Assembly: GCF_002087335.1 (NCBI RefSeq)
Contig: NZ_MWVJ01000045.1
Location: forward strand, 1 to 64,000
Origin: Pseudophaeobacter leonis
GTDB lineage: Bacteria > Pseudomonadota > Alphaproteobacteria > Rhodobacterales > Rhodobacteraceae
Direction: 5' to 3'
Length of the DNA stretch: 64,000 nucleotides
The notes under the pieces were generated by a model. It saw nothing but the letters and a program-made list of their open reading frames with translations. It did no database searches and was not told the origin of the DNA. Shown here piece by piece: positions 57,233 through 64,000 of the stretch (positions are counted from its first letter, which is position 1; every line of letters starts with the position of its first letter). A program made the translations under genes and the position numbers.

Positions 57233-58760
57233 TTACCCCTCCCCCGCTGCCCGCGCCTTGAGCTCTTTGCGGATCACCTTGCCGGTCACTGTCATCGGCA
57301 AGGCCTCAACAAAGGTAATTTCTCGAGGGTAAGAATACTGGGCAAGCCGGTCTTTGACATGGGACTGTAGCTCTTGTTCCGTGACGGACACTTCAGGCTT
57401 CACAACCACATAGGCCTTGACGATTTCGGTGCGCAATGGATCTGGCTTGCCCACAACACCGACGGTTGCGACCGCAGGGTGCGTCATCAGGCAGTCTTCG
57501 ATTTCGGCCGGGCCGATGCGATAGCCCGCCGAGGTGATGACATCGTCCTCACGGCCAACAAAACGCAGAAAGTCGCCCTCCCAGATGCCGCGATCACCGG
57601 TGACCAGCCAGTCACCGAGAAACTTGGCCTCGGTCTCGGCCGGGACGCCTCCAGTATTCCAGCATCATCGAGGCTGAGCCACGCCGTACGGCGACATCGC
57701 CCTCCGCATCAGTGGGATTACCCGCATCATCAATCACCGCCACGTCATGTCCCGGCACCGCCTTGCCAATGCAGCCAGGGCGCGGCGCATAGTCCACACC
57801 ACAGGATGAGGCCACCATGTTGCATTCGGTCTGGCCGTAAAATTCGTTGATGGTCACGCCAAAGCTCGCCCGGCCCCAAGCGAGCATCTCTGCGCCCAGG
57901 GGCTCTCCCCCAGAGGCAACCGAGCGCAGACCGTCGAGCCCCTGCCCCGCCGCTTTCAACATGCGCAGGGCTGTCGGGGGAAAGAACACATTGCGCACGC
58001 CGCCGCGCCGCACCAGATCGGCGCAGGCCTCAGGGGTGAATTTATCCAGCCGTGCCGCCACAACAGGTACGCCCAGCGCAAGGCCCGGCATAAGCACATC
58101 AACCAGCCCGCCAATCCAGGCCCAGTCAGCCGGCGTCCAGAGGCAATCTCCCGGCTGCCCCAGATGATCATGGCTGATCGCCACCCCCGGCAGATGGCCC
58201 GTCAGCACCCGGTGCGCATGCAACGCGCCCTTGGGGCTGCCAGTGGTGCCGGAGGTATAGATCAGAATAGCAGGCGTGTCCGGCGTGGTCTCAGCAAAGG
58301 GCACCGCCTCGCCGCCGGGCAAGGACACCTGATCCACCATCACAGCCTCGGCCAGATCTCCCAGCAGATCAGCGCCTTCCGGGTCTGTCAGCACAAAGAC
58401 CACCCCGGCATCCCCTGCCCGTGAGGCCAGCGCGTCGCGTTTGAACAGCTTGAACAGGGGCACCGAGATCGCGCCCAGCTTCCAGATCGCCAGATGCGCA
58501 GCCGCACACCAGGGCGACTGGCTGAGCAACACCCCAACCCGGTCTCCTGCTATGATCCGCGTCGTGAGATAGCGCGCCAATCCATCGACCATCTCAGCCA
58601 AATCGCCATGGCTGATATCGTGCCGTTGGGGCCCGGTCAGATCAATGATCGCCAGCTTGTCTGCGGCATGATCCATCGCCTGGGCCGCCATGTTCAGACG
58701 CGCGGGCAGCTGCCACGATCCATCCGATGCCAAACCCGGTGTATTCAAAGGCATTGTCAT
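57233..58760 (-). CDS. AMP-dependent acyl-CoA synthetase, interrupted by a one-base insertion
   Basis: An ANL-superfamily ligase that activates a carboxylic acid with ATP and CoA. The motifs are ILIYTSGTTGSPKGALHAHR, TPADWAWIGGLVDVL, FYGQTECNMV and, after repair, GDWLVTGDRGIWEGDFLRFV and the catalytic lysine in MTVTGKVIRKEL. Near 57642-57644 one extra G breaks the frame; removing it gives YWRRPAETEAKFLGDWLV. The repaired length is about 508 aa. It is the first gene of the minus-strand leucine block; the acid could be isovalerate, acetoacetate or another branched short acid. Confidence 0.9.
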
Positions 58761-58835
58761 TCTTCAGATATTCCCAAAACGCATAGCTGCCATGCCATTT
58801 TTTCCTGCATTTCCAATGCGAAAGCAGCGGCTGTA

Positions 58836-58849
58836 TTGATCCAAATCAG
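58836..58849 (+). promoter_or_regulatory. FNR/FnrL-type binding site
   Basis: TTGATCCAAATCAG matches the FNR consensus TTGAT-N4-ATCAA at nine of ten positions. It lies 61 bases before the ompW start and 76 bases from the start of the divergent acyl-CoA ligase. OmpW is a known FNR target in enterobacteria. Confidence 0.6.
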
Positions 58850-58910
58850 AGAAATGAATCGGAGTTGAGCGCAGACTGTCGGGGCAAATACAAGAAAAGG
58901 GATACCCCGC

Positions 58911-59531
58911 ATGAAACGCACCGTTTCCGCTTTGGCCTTGCTCACCGCCTGTGTCACGTTCACCGGCTGTGTCACGCTCGCCGCTCCAGCCCTCGCACAG
59001 TCGCAGGGCGACTGGACCCTTGGTGCCGGTACCATCACCGTCACCCCCAAGTCCGACAACGGCACGTTGGCGGGCGCCCCCGCCACCATCTCTGACGACA
59101 CCCAGATCTCTTTGACCGTCGAGTATTTCATCCGCGACAACATCGGGATTGAGCTGCTGGCCGCCACGCCCTTTGAGCATGACATCAACATCGGCGGCGC
59201 TTTTGCCGGGACTGCCAAGCAGCTGCCCCCCACCCTTTCGGTGAACTATCACTTCCCCACCAAGGGCAAAATCAAGCCGTTCTTGGGCGCTGGTATCAAC
59301 TATACCACCTTCTTTGAGGAAGCCTCTGGTCTGGGCACCCTCAGGCTTGATGATAGCTGGGGCTTTGCCATTCAGGCCGGTGCCGACTGGCAGGTCTCTG
59401 ACAATGGCGCGCTGCGTCTGAATGTGCGCTACATGGATATCGAATCCGACGCCTACCTGAACGGCGCCTCGATCGGCAAAGCCGAAATCGACCCGGTCAC
59501 CATTGGCGTCAGCTACGTCCACAGTTTCTAA
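58911..59531 (+). CDS. ompW: OmpW family outer-membrane protein
   Basis: A 206-aa eight-stranded beta-barrel of the OmpW family. A signal peptide (KRTVSALALLTACVTFTGCV, cleavage near ALAQS) is followed by GDWTLGAGTITVTPKSD, alternating strand segments, YFIRDNIGIELLAATPFEHD, PPTLSVNYHFP and the C-terminal phenylalanine of SYVHSF that favours Bam insertion. FTGC resembles a lipobox but AxA cleavage looks better. OmpW may let small hydrophobic molecules pass and responds to oxygen in other bacteria. An FNR-like box lies upstream, and it sits alone between minus-strand liu genes. Confidence 0.92.
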   Translation: MKRTVSALALLTACVTFTGCVTLAAPALAQSQGDWTLGAGTITVTPKSDNGTLAGAPATISDDTQISLTVEYFIRDNIGIELLAATPFEHDINIGGAFAGTAKQLPPTLSVNYHFPTKGKIKPFLGAGINYTTFFEEASGLGTLRLDDSWGFAIQAGADWQVSDNGALRLNVRYMDIESDAYLNGASIGKAEIDPVTIGVSYVHSF

Positions 59532-59552
59532 TCCTTTGATCTGATATCTTAT

Positions 59553-59619
59553 GGCAAGCCCCCCGGGCTTGCCGTGCTAATCAAAGCCCCTTGTTCAGCT
59601 GTGAACAGGGGGCCTTTTT
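59553..59619. terminator. Two hairpins between ompW and the dehydrogenase gene
   Basis: GGCAAGCCC and GGGCTTGCC (59553-59573) form one stem. A 12-bp stem from GCCCCTTGTTCA to TGAACAGGGGGC (59586-59613) is followed by five Ts and makes a good rho-independent terminator for ompW. Convergent transcription from the minus strand may also end here. Confidence 0.82.
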
Positions 59620-59624
59620 GGTGC

Positions 59625-60785
59625 TTACATGGTGCCCATCAGCTCACGACCGATCAGCATGCGGCGGATTTCAGAGGTGCCGGCACCAATTTCCATCAGT
59701 TTGGCATCGCGGAAGATCCGGCCTACCGGATTGTCGGACAAGTAGCCGGCCCCGCCCAGCGCCTGCACGGCCTGATGTGCCTGCACCATGGCCTGCTCTG
59801 AGGCATAGAGACAGCAGGCTGCCGCATCCTGACGGGTGACAGTGCCTTTGTCGCAGGCCTTTGCCACCTCGTAGATATAGGCCCGCGCCGAGTTCATCGC
59901 GGTATACATATCGGCGATCTTTCCCTGCATCAGCTGGAAGTTGCCAATGGGCTGGCCAAACTGTTTGCGCTCTTTCAGATAGGGCATCATCTCATCCATG
60001 CAGGCGGCCATGATCCCTGTGCCGATGCCCGCAAGCACCACACGTTCATAGTCCAGCCCTGACATCAGAACCCGGACGCCCTTACCTTCTTCGCCCAGCA
60101 CGTTTTCAAACGGCACTTCGCAGTCGTCAAAGATCAGCTCAGCAGTGTTAGAGCCGCGCATGCCCAGCTTGTCGAAATGCGGCGATGTTGAGAAGCCCTT
60201 GAAAGACTTTTCAATGATAAAGGCGGTGATGCCTTTGGAGCCGGCATCGGGATCCGTTTTGGCATAGACCACCAGCGTGTCGGCATCGGGGCCATTGGTG
60301 ATCCAGTATTTGTTGCCGTTCAGCCGGTAGTGATCGTTGCGCTTTTCAGCCCGCAAGGACATCGAAACCACGTCCGAGCCCGCCCCGGCTTCTGACATTG
60401 CAAGCGCGCCGACATGGTCGCCTGAGACCAGACCCGGCAGGTATTTGGCTTTTTGCTCATCATTGCCGTTCAGTTTGATCTGATTGACGCAGAGGTTGGA
60501 ATGCGCGCCATAAGACAGCGAGACCGAGGCACTGGCCCGCGCCACTTCCTCGACTGCAACCGTATGGGCCAGATAGGACATGCCCGCGCCGCCGAACTCT
60601 TCGGAGACGGTTATCCCGAGCATGCCAAGATCGCCCATTTCCTTCCACAGCTCTGGCGGAAACGCGTTCTTTTGGTCGATTTCCTGCGCCATCGGCCTGA
60701 CGCGGTCCTGCGCCCAGCGGTGCACCATGTCGCGAAGCGCATTCACTTCATCACCAAGATCGAATTGCATGCTTGCGTTGAACAT
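59625..60785 (-). CDS. liuA: Isovaleryl-CoA dehydrogenase
   Basis: FAD enzyme that oxidises isovaleryl-CoA to 3-methylcrotonyl-CoA. The 386-aa acyl-CoA dehydrogenase has [20 protein letters not shown], the [13 protein letters not shown] stretch typical of isovaleryl-CoA dehydrogenase, [28 protein letters not shown] and the catalytic glutamate in [10 protein letters not shown]. Length is normal. It lies upstream of the other leucine genes on the same strand but is separated from them by the plus-strand ompW, so it must have its own transcript. Confidence 0.94.
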   Translation of the reverse strand: MFNASMQFDLGDEVNALRDMVHRWAQDRVRPMAQEIDQKNAFPPELWKEMGDLGMLGITVSEEFGGAGMSYLAHTVAVEEVARASASVSLSYGAHSNLCVNQIKLNGNDEQKAKYLPGLVSGDHVGALAMSEAGAGSDVVSMSLRAEKRNDHYRLNGNKYWITNGPDADTLVVYAKTDPDAGSKGITAFIIEKSFKGFSTSPHFDKLGMRGSNTAELIFDDCEVPFENVLGEEGKGVRVLMSGLDYERVVLAGIGTGIMAACMDEMMPYLKERKQFGQPIGNFQLMQGKIADMYTAMNSARAYIYEVAKACDKGTVTRQDAAACCLYASEQAMVQAHQAVQALGGAGYLSDNPVGRIFRDAKLMEIGAGTSEIRRMLIGRELMGTM

Positions 60786-60972
60786 TGCGCGCTCCTTTTT
60801 TCCGAGTTATCTGCAAAATTATCTGAACACTTGTTCATTTCATACGGCGCAACGCCGATTCGGGTCAATCCCCCGCGCAAAATCTTGCGGCAGCATTCCC
60901 GCGTGGCCCGGCAAAAACGCCCTGACATCGACACGTACTCTCAGCCCCCTCGCACAGGAAAGGGCGGCAAAC

Positions 60973-61001
60973 AAAAAGAGGCCTCCGGTCAGGAAGCCTC
61001 T
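60973..61001 (-). terminator. Rho-independent terminator after the DegT-family gene
   Basis: On the minus strand AGAGGC and GCCTCT form a stem with further TCC/GGA pairing inside and are followed by five Ts. It lies about 30 bases after the aminotransferase stop. Confidence 0.75.
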
Positions 61002-61030
61002 GAATATCAGTATAAATCTGCGCGCATCTG

Positions 61031-62223
61031 CTAGGGAGCCTGATACACCGCCGCCACCTCGGCGCGGATGATGCGGGCGATCTGGGCGCAATCCGCAACA
61101 CTAAAGGTCAGCGGCACCCGCATATCGACAATCCCCGCCAGAATGCGATCACTTTTGGGCAGGCTTTGAGGCGCGGCGTAGCGCCAGCTGTCATAGCGTG
61201 AGGTAAAGGCCACGGGCTCTGGCGTGCCAAACCATTTCAGCTCAACCCCGCGCGCACCACAGCGGGCAATCACCGCCTGCAGGTCTGCGCCGACCAGTCG
61301 AGCAGCAGAAACTGGATGGAAGAGCCAACATAGCTTTCGGCCTCAGGGCGCTCCACCAGGGTAAGACCAGGCAGGTCTCGCAGCCCGGCCTCAATCACCT
61401 GGTAGCGCTCATTCCAGCGCGCCACCTGGGATTTGAGGTCGCGCAGTTGCGGCCGCAGAATCGCGGCGCGCAGATTGTCCATGCGGCCAGAAATATTCGG
61501 GGTCTCGTATTTCACCGTCTCGAACACCTCAGGGGCCGGAGCCGCCAGATGGCGTTCATACAGCATATAGGAGCCAGAGAGCATGATGGCGCGCGCAGCC
61601 ACCTCGGCGTCATCGGTGACAAACAGCCCGCCTTCGCCGGAATTCACATGTTTGTAGGTTTGGCAGGAGTAACAGCCCACGGCCCCCTGCCGCCCCGAGG
61701 CCACACCGTTCCAGGCCGCCCCCATGGTATGGGCGCAGTCCTCGATCACGACTATCCCGGCCGCGTCGCAGATCTGCATCAGACGGTCCATGTCACAGAG
61801 ATGGCCGCGCATATGGCTGAGCATCAGAAAATCAGCCTGATCTGCCTTGGCTGCCAGATCCTCCAGATCAATTGTCAGATCCTCGGTCACACCGACAAAG
61901 ACCGGCGATGCCCCAACCGAGGCAATCGCCCCCGGCACTGGCGCCAGGGTAAAGGCATTGGTCAGCACCTTGTCGCCGTGTTTCACACCAACCGCCCGCA
62001 GCGCTGTGGCCAGGGCATAGCCGCCCGAGGCCACCGCCAGGCAGTATTTCGCCCCAACCTGGGCGGCAAATTCCTGCTCCAGCAGCGCCGTCTCCCCCAG
62101 CTCTCCCTCGGTGACGTTGTAACGGTGCAAGCGGCCATGGCGCAAAACTTGCAAGGCGGCCTCGATGGCCGCGTCAGGAAGGGCTTCTTGCTGGGTGAAG
62201 CTACCGGTAAATTTCTCGCTCAT
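61031..62223 (-). CDS. DegT/DnrJ/EryC1/StrS aminotransferase, interrupted by a one-base deletion
   Basis: PLP-dependent sugar aminotransferase family. The N-terminal part has GGYALATALRAVGVKHGDKV, VVIEDCAHTMGAAW and the cofactor lysine in CQTYKHVNSGEGG. The frame breaks near 61291-61292: the first part ends at LLLDWSAQTCRR, while restoring one base gives WSGADLQAVIARCGARGVEL and the conserved end (RYDSWRYA, SLPKSDRILAGIVDMRVPLT). The repaired length is about 397 aa. The QTYKHVNSGEGG variant is unlike most sugar-nucleotide enzymes, so the substrate is uncertain. It stands between ivd and gph with its own terminator. Confidence 0.88.
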
Positions 62224-62301
62224 AGGCTTTTGTGAGCCGCGTTTTGCACAGGGTCAAGGGGGAACAATCGGCGTGGGAAAACCCAAAACTCTGCTTTGGG
62301 A

Positions 62302-62964
62302 TCACCCAATCAGGCGCGCCACCAGATCTGGCAGATCCTCATAGCGGTGCAGCAGGGCCTCGGGCTTCAGCGCCGCCACATCATCGCCTGCAGGACCAAA
62401 GGTCACCAGCACCGAGGGCACCCCGGCATTGGCTGAGGTGTTGCGATCGGTATCGCTGTCGCCAATCAAAGTGGTCTTTGCAGGGTCGCCCCCGGCGCGC
62501 CGGGCCGCCTCAAACAGGGGCGCGGGATCAGGCTTGCGCACTGGCAATGTGTCAGCCCCTATCAGCGAGGCAAAGGCATCACGCACCCCAAAGGACTGCA
62601 TCAGCTGCTCTGCCAGGGCCTCGGGCTTGTTGGTGCAGATGCCAACACCGTAGCCCGCAGTTTTTAGCGCCTCGACCGCCTCCATGGCACCGGGATAAAG
62701 GTAGCTGTGGTGGTGAATGGCACCTTGGTAGGCCTCCAGCAGCATCGGGTAGTAATCATCGACCTTATGCGCCTCATATTGTCCGGCCCGTTTCAACCCG
62801 GCCGTCAGCATCATCTTGCCGCCGCGCAGGGCAGTGGCCGCGTCCTCGGGCTGGTTCAGCAGATCGCCAAGGCCCATGTGGCGAAAACAGGCATTGGCCG
62901 CCGCCAGCAAATCGCCGGATGTGTCCGCCAGTGTTCCGTCCAGATCAAAGATAACTGTGCGCAT
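62302..62964 (-). CDS. gph: Phosphoglycolate phosphatase-like HAD hydrolase
   Basis: A 220-aa HAD-superfamily (IA) phosphatase. The nucleophile motif is IFDLDGTLADTSGDL near residue 5, motif II ICTNKPEALAEQL, and the late VRKPDPAPLFEA and LIGDSDTDRNTSANAG complete the active site. The start is the ATG giving MRTVIFDLDG; an upstream start adds 16 residues without family character. These features fit phosphoglycolate phosphatase, but related phosphatases cannot be excluded. It is divergent from glmU. Confidence 0.9.
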   Translation of the reverse strand: MRTVIFDLDGTLADTSGDLLAAANACFRHMGLGDLLNQPEDAATALRGGKMMLTAGLKRAGQYEAHKVDDYYPMLLEAYQGAIHHHSYLYPGAMEAVEALKTAGYGVGICTNKPEALAEQLMQSFGVRDAFASLIGADTLPVRKPDPAPLFEAARRAGGDPAKTTLIGDSDTDRNTSANAGVPSVLVTFGPAGDDVAALKPEALLHRYEDLPDLVARLIG

Positions 62965-63095
62965 ATTGCCCCCATTCGGCGTCTTTTCGCTGCCCTTTAT
63001 TGCAAGCCGCAACCATCTTTGATGGCGGATTGGCTTGCACCCTTCCTGTTAGCGGATAGAACGGGGGCGCATAAAAGACAAAGAGAAAAGCAATT

Positions 63096-64000
63096 ATGAG
63101 CACAGCCCTCGTTATCCTCGCCGCAGGCAAAGGCACCCGGATGAACTCGGACCTTCCCAAGGTTCTTCACCCTATCGCCCAGGCCTCGATGCTGGAACAT
63201 GCTCTGATGGCCGGGCGCGCCCTAGGGCCTGCGCGGGTGATTGTCGTGGCGGGCCACGAGGCCGAGGCTGTGCGCGCAGCGGTGGCTGACATCGACGAAA
63301 GCGCCGAGGTTGTGCTGCAAGAAGAACAGCTTGGCACCCCCCATGCGGTGGTTCAGGCCCGCGCAGCCCTGCAGGGGTTTCGCGGGGATGTGGTTGTGCT
63401 GTATGGCGACACGCCCTTTGTCAGCAGCGAAACGCTTGAGCGCATGGTCGCCGCCCGCGCCAGTGCCGATCTGGTGGTCCTGGGCTTTCATGCAGCTGAT
63501 CCCGCCCGCTATGGCCGTCTGGTGATGCAGGGCGACAGTCTGGAACGTATCGTCGAATACAAAGAGGCCTCAGAGGCGGAACGCGCGCTCAGCTTTTGCA
63601 ATTCCGGCCTGATGGCCTGTGACGCGGATCTTATGTTTGATCTGCGGGCCAAGATTGGCAACGACAATGCCTCGGGTGAATACTACCTCACCGATCTGGT
63701 GGAACTGGCCCGCGCCGAGGGGCGCGCGGTCACGGCGGTGGCCTGCGATGAGGCCGAACGCTTGGCGTCAAATCCCGCGCCGATCTGGCACGCGCTGATG
63801 CGGTCTTCCAGAGCCGCGCCCGGGCAAAGCTGCTGGAGCTGGGCGTCACCCTGATGGCCCCCGAGACGGTTTATCTGGCCTTTGATACGGTGATTGGCCG
63901 CGACACGGTGATCGAGCCCAATGTGGTCTTTGGCCCAGGCGTCACCGTTGAAAGCGGCGCGCTGATCCGCCCCTTTTCGCATCTTGAGGGCTGTCACGTC
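63096..64000 (+). CDS. glmU: Bifunctional GlmU, incomplete at the window edge and interrupted by a one-base deletion
   Basis: Makes UDP-N-acetylglucosamine for peptidoglycan and lipopolysaccharide through an acetyltransferase and a uridylyltransferase. Visible parts are the nucleotide-binding LAAGKGTRMNSDLPKVLHPI, EEQLGTPHAVVQA, VVVLYGDTPFV, FCNSGLMACDADLMF and SGEYYLTDLVELARAEGR. The frame breaks near 63764-63765; one extra G gives DEAERLGVKSRADLARADAV and then the left-handed beta-helix part (DTVIGRDTVIEPNVVFGPGV) to the end of the window. Because glmU is essential, a sequence error is likely. Confidence 0.94.

Overview
The window is about 64 kb of a high-GC chromosome from an alphaproteobacterium, almost certainly a marine Rhodobacteraceae (Roseobacter-group) relative. 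The evidence is the set of lineage-typical neighbourhoods: alr-mlaEF-radA-cvpA-purF, surE-pcm-nlpD next to tatABC, a 14-gene complex I operon carrying DUF5333/DUF5337 genes and continuing into birA-coaX-rnj, a leucine (liu) catabolic cluster, and two Hint-domain proteins. No rRNA, tRNA, CRISPR array, prophage or intact insertion sequence was seen.

Layout. 0.2-9 kb: alanine racemase, MlaE/MlaF lipid transporter parts, a PqiA-like protein, radA, cvpA and purF, plus a degenerate Hint-fold protein behind an AT-rich regulatory region. 9-18.6 kb: a DUF2199 protein, a small PilP/GspC-like protein, an SDR, surE-pcm-nlpD, a DUF815 ATPase, tatABC, and a small monooxygenase-like gene paired with a WYL regulator behind two palindromes. 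18.6-29.7 kb: an ArsM-type arsenite methyltransferase coupled to an orphan ABC ATPase, an AlkD-like protein, an SDR, an intact-type Hint protein, prfC, a glycosyltransferase, a RhlE-type helicase and a 58-aa ORF. 29.8-50.7 kb (minus strand): nuoA-N with six extra genes, then birA, coaX and RNase J. 50.9-60.8 kb: leucine/isovalerate degradation (isovaleryl-CoA dehydrogenase, an acyl-CoA ligase, methylcrotonyl-CoA carboxylase, methylglutaconyl-CoA hydratase, HMG-CoA lyase), with a divergent ompW behind an FnrL-like box. 61-64 kb: a DegT/DnrJ aminotransferase, a phosphoglycolate phosphatase and the start of glmU.

Data quality matters for every reading of this window. Fifteen single-base frame changes and one in-frame TAG interrupt otherwise well-conserved genes, several normally essential (alr, birA, glmU) or parts of complex I. 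Most lie in short homopolymers and each is repaired by adding or removing one base, so I treat them as probable sequence errors and give full-length coordinates.

The least explained content is two apparently AT-richer genes of unknown function placed exactly at gene junctions inside conserved operons (between nuoH and nuoI, and between the acyl-CoA ligase and mccB), the arsM-ABC ATPase pair, and the intergenic block with a DnaA box, a CtrA-type site and four copies of an octamer. I did not find a clear multi-gene system of a wholly new kind.
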